Positions 1 to 5,555 of a stretch of DNA of 5,749 bases are shown here, piece after piece. The DNA comes from Nitrososphaerota archaeon (GTDB lineage: Archaea > Thermoproteota > Bathyarchaeia > Bathyarchaeales > Bathycorpusculaceae), in assembly GCA_031283385.1 (NCBI GenBank), contig JAITBW010000117.1, forward strand, positions 1 through 5,749, in the 5' to 3' direction. How positions within the stretch are numbered: the first letter of the stretch is position 1; every line of letters starts with the position of its first letter. Position numbers and translations under genes: made by a program. The notes under the pieces are model-generated. The model did no database searches, had not been told where the DNA came from, and worked only from the letters and a program-made list of their open reading frames with translations.

Positions 1-88
1 ATGGATGTACATGTGGCTATGCTCTATTGAAACAGAGGAATGCTATAGGTGTACCAAAGTATTAGATTTATTGAAACAGGGATGTTAT
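1..88. repeat. Degenerate 44-bp tandem repeat, two copies, upstream of L10e
   Basis: Aligning 1-44 with 45-88 without gaps gives about 26 identical positions of 44. The core is an exact 11-mer, TATTGAAACAG, at 25-35 and again at 69-79. A second matched patch is GATGTAC (4-10) against GGTGTAC (48-54), at the same 44-base offset. Both core copies are followed by a purine-rich GG and a short ATG (40-42 and 82-84). The period is not a multiple of three, so this is not an in-frame protein repeat. Function is unknown; a leader or regulatory duplication is possible. The window begins here, so further copies upstream cannot be excluded. Similarity outside the core is weak and partly reflects AT richness. 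Confidence 0.4.
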
Positions 89-94
89 TGTTAG
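2..94 (+). other. Open frame abutting L10e, possible C-terminal tail of an upstream gene
   Basis: The frame starting at base 2 is open from the window edge to a TAG at 92-94, and the L10e ATG follows at once at 95. It would encode about 30 residues with five cysteines, including Cys-Tyr-Arg-Cys and a terminal Gly-Cys-Tyr-Cys. A stop directly touching the next start is common in compact archaeal operons, so this could be the end of an upstream gene. I do not recognise the family. Against coding: the stretch is short, it is cysteine-rich in an unconvincing way, and it overlaps a 44-bp repeat that is out of frame. It may simply be leader DNA. Confidence 0.2.
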
Positions 95-628
95 ATGCAT
101 GCTAGAAATTTTAGACACGTAAAAAACCGCGCGTATACAAGAAAGGAATATGCTCGTGGTTTTCCTCCTCCAAAAATTGTTAAATTTACCATGGGCGATA
201 CAAAAGCCACTTTTGACTGCGAAATACAACTTTTATCTACAAAACGTGTTCAAGTGAGACACAGCGCACTTGAAGCAGCACGTGTAGCTACAAATCGTAT
301 TTTAATGGACAAAATACCTAATGAATACCTCTTAGTAGTCCATCCATACCCTCACATTATCTTGCGCGAAAACAAAATGATCTTCGGTGCTCACGCTGAC
401 CGTCTCCAACAAGGTATGAGACGTTCTTTCGGAACACCTGTTGGTACCGCTGCAAAAGTCGAAGTAAACCAACCAATCATCACAGTGAAGGTAAACGCCG
501 CCGCAATTGAAACAGCAAAAATCGCCCTTAAACGCGGAAGCGCAAAACTGCCTATCCACTGTAAGATAATAACCACAAAAACTCCAGTTGCGGCCGGTGA
601 CTCCGTCGAAGGCTCAACCGAGGAATGA
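95..628 (+). CDS. rpl10e: 50S ribosomal protein L10e (uL16), archaeal type
   Basis: This is a large-subunit protein of the uL16/L10e family. It binds 23S rRNA near the tRNA-binding cleft of the ribosome and is needed for late subunit maturation and function. The 177 residues match the usual archaeal length. Recognisable features are the N-terminal YTRKEY segment (14-19) followed by a proline-rich PPPKI (24-28), the HIILREN strand (87-93), and the hallmark loop MRRSFGTPVG (108-117). The C-terminus ends in an acidic, Ser/Glu-rich tail typical of lineage-specific extensions. The start is forced, because an in-frame TAG lies at 92-94 and the next Met (33) would remove conserved sequence. No strong Shine-Dalgarno is seen; TTTATT at 67-72 lies about 25 bases upstream, so a leaderless start is possible. 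The stop overlaps the ppsA start. Family assignment is very secure. Confidence 0.96.
   Translation: MHARNFRHVKNRAYTRKEYARGFPPPKIVKFTMGDTKATFDCEIQLLSTKRVQVRHSALEAARVATNRILMDKIPNEYLLVVHPYPHIILRENKMIFGAHADRLQQGMRRSFGTPVGTAAKVEVNQPIITVKVNAAAIETAKIALKRGSAKLPIHCKIITTKTPVAAGDSVEGSTEE
620..624 (+). promoter_or_regulatory. Shine-Dalgarno-like GAGGA at the L10e-ppsA junction
   Basis: GAGGA lies inside the last codons of L10e and touches the ATG at 625 with no spacer, too close for normal pairing-dependent initiation there. A TTG codon in the same frame at 634-636 would have a 9-base spacer, which is normal. The element therefore either reflects translational coupling by re-initiation at ATG 625, or marks TTG 634 as the true ppsA start. 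Both are inferences. Confidence 0.4.
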
Positions 629-3090
629 ATCGTTTGAATCAAACGAGTAATTCTTCAAAGCCATCGGCTATAAGTAAAGCTCCAATTTTATGGTTCAACA
701 GTGTTCGGAATACTGATGTTCCTGTTGTTGGGGGTAAAAATGCTAGTCTTGGCGAGATGATCCATGCCGGTTTGCATGTTCCAAACGGGTTTGCTGTTAC
801 CGCTTACTCTTATGAACGCTTTATTGAAGAGACACAGATTTCTAAAAAAATTTACTCTATTCTTCAGGAGACTATTAAAGATCCTAATGATCCTACACAA
901 TATGAAGATGCTTCCAAACTCATTCGTGAGTTAATTGAAAAAACTCCAATGTCTAAAGACATAGAGTCATCAATTAGAAAAGCATATGAGGAATTAAATA
1001 AAAGCTTCAATCTTAAAGACACCTTTGTTGCTGTTCGCTCAAGCGCAACAGCAGAGGATTTACCCGACGCGTCTTTTGCTGGACAACAGGAAACTTATCT
1101 TAATGTTAAAGGTCCTGATGATCTTATTGACAAAGTTGTGAAGTGCTGGTCAAGTCTGTTTACCCCCAGGGCTATTTTTTATCGCGCTGAAAAGAATTTT
1201 GCTCACGATAAAGTTTTCATCAGTGTTGGGGTTCAAAAAATGGTCAACTCACGTGTTGCGGGTGTCATGTTTACAATTAATCCTGTAACTGGAGACCGAA
1301 ATGAAATTGTTATTGAATGTACTTTTGGTCTTGGAGAGGCAGTGGTTTCAGGTGCTGTTACTCCTGATGGTTTTGTGATTAACAAGTTAACAGGTCAAAT
1401 TAAGGAACGTCGTATTGCCAAAAAGGTAGTTGAATATATTCGCGATCCACATACGGGTGAAACTATTCAGTCGCCAATTACGGGTGATAGAGTTGAAAAA
1501 CCCTGTGTAAGTGATGAAGAAATACTGGCTCTTGTGGAGCTTGCTCGCAGAATTGAGAAGCATTATGGTAAGCCAATGGATATTGAGTGGGCAATAGATA
1601 ATGATTTGTCTTATCCTGACAATATTTTCTTAGTTCAAGCACGTCCAGAAACAGTGTGGTCAAAAACTATGGAAAAACCTTCAGTTGATTCTAAAGAGAA
1701 AGTCGAATCCCTAAATATCGTTGTTAAAGGCATTAGTGCTGGTAAACGTGGTTATGGTTTTGGAGTGGCTAGGGTTGCCAAAACGACTGATGAAGCAGCA
1801 TCAATTATGCAAAAGGGCGATATTTTAGTTACTGATATGACAAATCCGGACTTTGTTCCATACATGAAACTTGCCTCTGCGATTGTAACTGACAAGGGTG
1901 GTATTACTTCACACGCCGCGATTGTGAGTCGCGAGTTAAACATTCCATGTGTTGTTGGAACAGAGATTGGAACTCAAGTTATAAAATCTGGTAAAGAATA
2001 TACTGTTGACTCAAGAAATGGCATAATTTATGAAGGTATCCTAAAACAGGCTCAAAGTGCATCAGGTAGCAATAATGCATTGCTGCACATTACTGGTGAT
2101 ACAGTTGATGCGCCTGTTCCAGTGACTGCTACAAAGATTTACATGAATTTAGCTATTCCAGAAATGATTGAAACATACAAGGATCTGCCCTTTCAAGGCA
2201 TTGGTTTGATGCGTGCAGAGTTTCTCTTTGCAAATTACGTAAAAGAACATCCTATGTCTTTGGTTGATAAAGGAGAATCTCAGAAACTTGTTGATAAATT
2301 CGCTGAAGGTGTAGCAACAGTTGCCCGTGAAATCCAACCTCGAATAGTGGTTGTACGCTTTAGCGATTTTAAGACTAATGAGTACCGTGACCTTGTAGGT
2401 GGCGAGAAATATGAAATTGTTGAAGAGAATCCAATGTTGGGTTGGAGAGGTTGTAGTCGGTACATCAGTAAATGGTATGAAAAGGCTTTCCGTCTTGAAT
2501 GTCAAGCTATAAAGAAGTGCCGTAACGAGTGGGGGCTTAAGAATGTTTATGTTATGCTTCCGATGGTTAGAACTCTTTGGGAAGCAAAACAGGTTATTGA
2601 GATCATGCTACAAGAAGGTCTTGAGCGTTCACGTGACTTTAAAATTTGGTTCATGGCAGAGACTCCAAGTATCGCAATTATGGTCGACGAATTTAGTAAA
2701 TTGGTCGATGGTTTTAGTATCGGTAGCAATGATATGACTCAGGGAGTGTTAATGATTGATCGTGACTCTGAGCGGCTTGGTCAAATGGGCTATTTCGATG
2801 AGCGAGATCCCGCAGTAAAACGAATTATTGCCCACTTAATCAAAGTTGCACATGAAAACGGATGCACCGTAAGCATATGTGGTGAGGGGCCATCAAATCT
2901 GCCTGATTTCTGCGAATTCCTTGTTCGTGTTGGTATTGATAGCATATCAGTAAATAACGACGCTGTTGCAGCAACACGAAGAAATGTTGCAGCTATAGAA
3001 CAAAAAATAATTCTCGAACGATTAGCAGAAGCCGCCGCTATCACCGCTGGTCAACCCTTAAAAAAACCCGTTCCTGACTGGGAATGGTAA
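625..3090 (+). CDS. ppsA: Phosphoenolpyruvate synthase (pyruvate, water dikinase)
   Basis: It converts pyruvate, ATP and water to phosphoenolpyruvate, AMP and phosphate in the cytoplasm, the entry step of gluconeogenesis. The 821 residues carry the three family domains in order. The N-terminal ATP-grasp domain has VGGKNASLGEM (35-45) and VRSSATAEDLPDASFAGQ (137-154). The swivelling phosphohistidine domain has GGITSHAA with catalytic His430. The C-terminal barrel has LMRAEF with Arg530, RFSDFKTNEY (578-587), NPMLGWRG (602-609), Glu679, GSNDMTQ (700-706) and catalytic Cys752 in CGEGPS. His430 and Cys752 match E. coli His421 and Cys751, so the enzyme should be active. About 20 Ser/Asn-rich residues precede the usual start of homology, so TTG 634 or another later start is possible. 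The ATGA overlap with L10e implies co-transcription. E. coli PpsA is 792 residues. Confidence 0.96.
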   Translation: MNRLNQTSNSSKPSAISKAPILWFNSVRNTDVPVVGGKNASLGEMIHAGLHVPNGFAVTAYSYERFIEETQISKKIYSILQETIKDPNDPTQYEDASKLIRELIEKTPMSKDIESSIRKAYEELNKSFNLKDTFVAVRSSATAEDLPDASFAGQQETYLNVKGPDDLIDKVVKCWSSLFTPRAIFYRAEKNFAHDKVFISVGVQKMVNSRVAGVMFTINPVTGDRNEIVIECTFGLGEAVVSGAVTPDGFVINKLTGQIKERRIAKKVVEYIRDPHTGETIQSPITGDRVEKPCVSDEEILALVELARRIEKHYGKPMDIEWAIDNDLSYPDNIFLVQARPETVWSKTMEKPSVDSKEKVESLNIVVKGISAGKRGYGFGVARVAKTTDEAASIMQKGDILVTDMTNPDFVPYMKLASAIVTDKGGITSHAAIVSRELNIPCVVGTEIGTQVIKSGKEYTVDSRNGIIYEGILKQAQSASGSNNALLHITGDTVDAPVPVTATKIYMNLAIPEMIETYKDLPFQGIGLMRAEFLFANYVKEHPMSLVDKGESQKLVDKFAEGVATVAREIQPRIVVVRFSDFKTNEYRDLVGGEKYEIVEENPMLGWRGCSRYISKWYEKAFRLECQAIKKCRNEWGLKNVYVMLPMVRTLWEAKQVIEIMLQEGLERSRDFKIWFMAETPSIAIMVDEFSKLVDGFSIGSNDMTQGVLMIDRDSERLGQMGYFDERDPAVKRIIAHLIKVAHENGCTVSICGEGPSNLPDFCEFLVRVGIDSISVNNDAVAATRRNVAAIEQKIILERLAEAAAITAGQPLKKPVPDWEW

Positions 3091-3109
3091 ACCCCTCTTT
3101 ACTCATTAC

Positions 3110-3122
3110 TTTTTTAGTTTTT
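3110..3122 (+). terminator. Oligo-T terminator after ppsA
   Basis: TTTTTT, AG, TTTTT lies 20 to 32 bases after the ppsA stop, with no hairpin before it. Archaeal RNA polymerase terminates at U-rich runs without a stem, so this fits the 3' end of the L10e-ppsA transcript. It also merges with the TATA-like box of the next unit, so the two roles share bases. Confidence 0.5.
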
Positions 3123-3127
3123 AGATA
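3120..3127 (+). promoter_or_regulatory. TATA-like box (TTTAGATA) for dph2
   Basis: TTTAGATA resembles the archaeal box A consensus (TTTAWATA-like). Archaeal transcription starts about 26 bases downstream of the box centre, here near 3150. That point lies after the ATG at 3141 and just before the in-frame ATG at 3153. No purine-rich BRE is evident upstream, since the preceding bases are mostly T. This is a single-motif prediction in AT-rich DNA. Confidence 0.35.
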
Positions 3128-3140
3128 CTGAATTAATTTT

Positions 3141-4154
3141 ATGGTTTTAGTTATGGCCTCTTTTGCTTTTGAGGAAGAAAGAATCAAACAGGAAATCCAA
3201 AAACTATGTGCTAAACGTGTTTTAATACAACTGCCCCAAGGCTTAAAACCTGAAGCACCCCGAATAGCTAAAATAGTAGAAAAAACCGGAGCAATTGCCA
3301 TAATTTCTGCTGATCCCTGTTATGGCGCATGTGACATCGCTACAACTGAAGCTGCGGCTCTTAATGCAGATATGATTATCCATTTTGGGCACTCAAAATT
3401 TGTCAAACATACATCTATTCCAACTATTTATGTCGAGACAAGTGCCTTAATAAACACAGCTGAAGTCTTAGAGAAAGCTTTACCCCTGCTGCAGAGCTAC
3501 TCAAAGATTGGTTTAGCAACTTCTATTCAACATATACATACTCTTAAAGAAACACGCGAATTTCTAATGCGCGCAGGAAAAACTGTAATACTTGGCGAAG
3601 CTGGACAAACAGAGCATGCTGGACAAATTATCGGCTGCGAGTATAGCAATGTGAAATCAATTGCTGACGAAGTAGACGCATACCTATTCATCGGCGGCGG
3701 GTTTTTCCATGCGTTGGGCATATCATTGAGTACTTCTAAACCAACAATTGTCGCCGACCCCTACGATAACCGCGCATTCTCAGTAAACGACATAGCCCAG
3801 AAAATATTAAAACAACAATGGGTCTGCATAGAACAAGCAAAAAACGCCAAAAACATAGGCGTAATCATCGGTTTAAAACCTGGTCAAAAAAAAATTGAAG
3901 ATGCCCTAAAAATCAAAGAAATAATTGAAAAACACGGAAAAACTGCATACCTCCTTGCAATACGCGAAGTAACACCTGAGGCTCTTCTCGAATTTCCAAC
4001 ACTTGACGCATATGTAAACACGGCATGTCCAAGAATTTCACTTGAAGCACCAGAAAAATTTACAAAGCCCATATTAACAATTAACGAGTTTATGGTTGCA
4101 ACTGGCGAAGTTTCATGGCAAAGTATGCTCAAAAAAGGATTATTCGCAAATTAG
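3141..4154 (+). CDS. dph2: Diphthamide biosynthesis enzyme Dph2 (archaeal, noncanonical radical SAM)
   Basis: It performs the first step of diphthamide synthesis: transfer of the 3-amino-3-carboxypropyl group of S-adenosylmethionine to a conserved histidine of elongation factor 2. Archaeal Dph2 is a homodimer with a [4Fe-4S] cluster held by three cysteines. All three are present: YGAC (Cys64), IIGC (Cys166) and TACPR (Cys296). Their spacing is close to the Cys59, Cys163 and Cys287 of Pyrococcus horikoshii Dph2. The QLPQGL motif near residue 30 is also typical. The length of 337 residues is normal. The longest frame starts at 3141 after an in-frame TGA (3129-3131), but neither candidate ATG has a Shine-Dalgarno. 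The TATA-like box at 3120-3127 favours ATG 3153, which removes MVLV. Its last 40 bases overlap the methyltransferase gene. A run of nine A at 3886-3894 encodes part of GQKK and could attract sequencing indels; the frame is intact here. Confidence 0.95.
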   Translation: MVLVMASFAFEEERIKQEIQKLCAKRVLIQLPQGLKPEAPRIAKIVEKTGAIAIISADPCYGACDIATTEAAALNADMIIHFGHSKFVKHTSIPTIYVETSALINTAEVLEKALPLLQSYSKIGLATSIQHIHTLKETREFLMRAGKTVILGEAGQTEHAGQIIGCEYSNVKSIADEVDAYLFIGGGFFHALGISLSTSKPTIVADPYDNRAFSVNDIAQKILKQQWVCIEQAKNAKNIGVIIGLKPGQKKIEDALKIKEIIEKHGKTAYLLAIREVTPEALLEFPTLDAYVNTACPRISLEAPEKFTKPILTINEFMVATGEVSWQSMLKKGLFAN

Positions 4155-4822
4155 ATCTTGAACGTTTTCTTTCAACGATACAAACTAATCCAGCACCTAA
4201 AGTTGATCTTGAGCAGTACACTATTTCTGAAGATATTGCTGCAGCTATGCTCTACATTGCGGCATATACTAACAATGACATCGTTGGTAAGCGTGTATTA
4301 GATTTAGGCTGTGGTACGGGTAGACTTGGTTTAGGTGCAGCTTTTCTTGGTGCAAAAACAGTTTTAGGTGTTGATATAGACAAAACCGCTTTGAATGTAG
4401 CGGTTACAAACGCGCGAAACGCTGGTTTAGCAGCTAATGTTGATTGGGTAAATGGTGACATTTCTGCTATCAATGGTCATTTTGATACAATTCTGCAAAA
4501 TCCGCCATTTGGTGTTCAAACTCGCAACGCAGATCGCGCTTTTCTAGTTAAAGCTTTAGCATCTGGTAAAATGATATATTCTCTGCATAATCATCCTCAA
4601 GTGGATAAACGCCTGATTAATATGCTTAAATCTTCTAAAACTGGACTATTTGAAGTTCAGCCGTCGGCTTTTTTAAAGCGTTTTATCGAACAACATGGCG
4701 GGGCAGTCAAAGCTGTTTATGCTACACTTATGACTATTCCTAAAATGTTTGATTTTCACACAAAGGCGCGTCATGATTTTGTGATTGACCTTTATATTAT
4801 TGAACGCAATCTTGTTAAATAG
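4115..4822 (+). CDS. METTL5-like SAM-dependent rRNA adenine methyltransferase (COG2263 family)
   Basis: This is a Rossmann-fold methyltransferase. Motif I is VLDLGCGTGRLG (61-72), the acidic SAM-ribose motif is GVDID (85-89), and the catalytic motif IV is NPPFG (129-133). The segment before motif I, VDLEQY followed by AAAMLY, is characteristic of the archaeal and eukaryotic METTL5 family. Human METTL5 makes N6-methyladenosine in 18S rRNA near the decoding centre with TRMT112. By homology this protein probably acts on 16S rRNA, perhaps with an archaeal Trm112 encoded elsewhere; that is inference. At 235 residues it is slightly longer than the roughly 200-210 usual for the family (from memory). 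The start is forced: no ATG, GTG or TTG lies between the in-frame TAA at 4082-4084 and ATG 4115, and the next Met is inside the core. It therefore overlaps dph2 by 40 bases and is probably translated from the same mRNA. Confidence 0.88.
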   Translation: MAKYAQKRIIRKLDLERFLSTIQTNPAPKVDLEQYTISEDIAAAMLYIAAYTNNDIVGKRVLDLGCGTGRLGLGAAFLGAKTVLGVDIDKTALNVAVTNARNAGLAANVDWVNGDISAINGHFDTILQNPPFGVQTRNADRAFLVKALASGKMIYSLHNHPQVDKRLINMLKSSKTGLFEVQPSAFLKRFIEQHGGAVKAVYATLMTIPKMFDFHTKARHDFVIDLYIIERNLVK

Positions 4823-4824
4823 GC

Positions 4825-4852
4825 TTTTTTTGTGTCAGGGATGTTTTTCTTT
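4825..4852 (+). terminator. T-run terminator after the methyltransferase gene
   Basis: Seven T at 4825-4831, then TTTTTCTTT at 4844-4852, begin two bases after the methyltransferase stop. No stem precedes them. Consecutive T-runs without a hairpin are the usual archaeal termination signal and fit the end of a dph2-methyltransferase transcript. Confidence 0.55.
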
Positions 4853-4884
4853 ACTAAATCAAAAGGTTTATTGCATAGCACAGA

Positions 4885-4910
4885 ATTTTAGCATATACTA
4901 CTTAATAATC
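4885..4910 (+). promoter_or_regulatory. csl4: Probable promoter region (TATA-like) for csl4-rpoL
   Basis: The AT-rich stretch holds CATATACTA (4892-4900) and CTTAATAAT (4901-4909), either of which could be box A. Starts predicted about 26 bases downstream fall near 4922 or 4931, giving a leader of some 25-35 bases that contains the purine-rich GAGAGAG (4941-4947) 9 bases before the csl4 ATG. The exact box cannot be decided by eye. Confidence 0.4.
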
Positions 4911-4931
4911 GTGATGTACTTAGGTTATTAA
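4902..4931. repeat. Inverted repeat upstream of csl4
   Basis: TTAATAATC (4902-4910) can pair with GGTTATTAA (4923-4931): nine pairs including one G-U, around a 12-base loop. It overlaps or directly follows the possible TATA boxes and ends 25 bases before the csl4 ATG. It could be an operator covering the transcription start or, if transcribed, a weak leader hairpin. The AT-rich stem makes chance occurrence plausible. Confidence 0.35.
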
Positions 4932-4956
4932 AGCAAATTAGAGAGAGAAAATTACG

Positions 4957-5538
4957 ATGAGTCTAAAACAGCAGGAACAAAAAAGTGGTCATATAGTTTT
5001 ACCGGGAGAGCGATTAGGTGTTATTGAAGAGTTCATTCCTGATTCAGGAACTTACGTTCAAGATAGTATTATCTACTCGAAGATTGTTGGGCATACTTTA
5101 ATGGATCTTCTCAACAAGCGGGTCTCAGTTTATCCATTGGTTAATAGTTCTATAGCTCCAAAAGTTGGTGCGATAGTTCTTGGTCAAGTTGGAAACGCAC
5201 AAACAGATAATGCGCTGGTAAAAATCTTTAAAGTTGGTAACAAAAAAATCAGTGGCGTTTTTGGTGGTATACTTCACATATCTGACGTTTCTGACCGTTA
5301 CATTACTTCTATGAATGAAGTCTGCAAATCTGGAGACATTATCCGTGCCAAAGTTATAAGTGAGAAAAACCAAGTTTATCATTTAGCAACTCAAGATAAA
5401 AATCTTGGGATTCTTTATGCTTTCTGCTCACGATGCAGTTCTCTTACATATCTTGACCGTTATGACTTACGCTGCTCTAAATGTGGCAACATTGAGAAAC
5501 GTAAAACTGCCATTGACTATGGTACTGAACCACTTTAA
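4957..5538 (+). CDS. csl4: Exosome complex RNA-binding protein Csl4
   Basis: Csl4 is a cap subunit of the archaeal exosome, the 3'-5' RNA degradation and tailing complex. It sits on the Rrp41-Rrp42 ring, binds substrate RNA and recruits DnaG. The 193 residues show the expected order. The N-terminal domain carries VLPGERLGVIEEF (14-26). A central S1 RNA-binding domain (about 70-148) has VGAIVLGQV and GILHISDVS (104-112). A C-terminal zinc ribbon has two Cys-x2-Cys pairs, Cys157/Cys160 and Cys173/Cys176. All four zinc ligands are present. The start is forced by an in-frame TAG at 4939-4941, with a partial Shine-Dalgarno GAGAGAG 9 bases upstream. It is followed 17 bases later by rpoL, and linkage of exosome and polymerase subunit genes is a recurring archaeal arrangement from my recollection. 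Length and domain content are normal. Confidence 0.95.
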   Translation: MSLKQQEQKSGHIVLPGERLGVIEEFIPDSGTYVQDSIIYSKIVGHTLMDLLNKRVSVYPLVNSSIAPKVGAIVLGQVGNAQTDNALVKIFKVGNKKISGVFGGILHISDVSDRYITSMNEVCKSGDIIRAKVISEKNQVYHLATQDKNLGILYAFCSRCSSLTYLDRYDLRCSKCGNIEKRKTAIDYGTEPL

Positions 5539-5544
5539 GAGGAG
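5539..5544 (+). promoter_or_regulatory. rpoL: Strong Shine-Dalgarno for rpoL
   Basis: GAGGAG starts right after the csl4 stop and is 11 bases from the rpoL ATG. It is the best match to the archaeal anti-Shine-Dalgarno (CCUCC) at any gene start in the window. That supports rpoL being an internal operon gene read from the csl4 transcript. Confidence 0.7.
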
Positions 5545-5555
5545 AAAATAATAAA

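Noticed and set aside
25..79. ATTGAAAC motif repeated twice, resembling the 3' end of many CRISPR repeats
   Set aside because: Only an 11-mer is exactly repeated, the spacing is 44 bases (too short for repeat plus spacer), there are only two copies, and the second leads directly into the L10e gene.
391..642. 83-codon antisense open frame opposite the L10e 3' end
   Set aside because: It is opposite a highly conserved ribosomal protein, has no family resemblance and no promoter or ribosome-binding support.
2149..2505. 118-codon antisense open frame inside ppsA
   Set aside because: It lies wholly opposite the conserved PpsA barrel domain, shows no recognisable protein signature, and is a shadow of the sense codons.
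625..3090. Possible intein or fused domain in the long ppsA frame
   Set aside because: The three standard domains follow each other at normal spacing, and His430 and Cys752 fall at the positions expected from E. coli PpsA, leaving no room for an insertion.
3886..3894. A9 run in dph2 as a possible frameshift or sequencing error
   Set aside because: The frame is intact on both sides, and the downstream cluster cysteine (TACPR) and normal protein length follow, so no break is present.
4823..4956. Possible small gene or RNA gene in the gap before csl4
   Set aside because: No tRNA-like fold or convincing short coding frame with a start and Shine-Dalgarno was seen; the gap is explained by T-runs, TATA-like sequence and a short inverted repeat.
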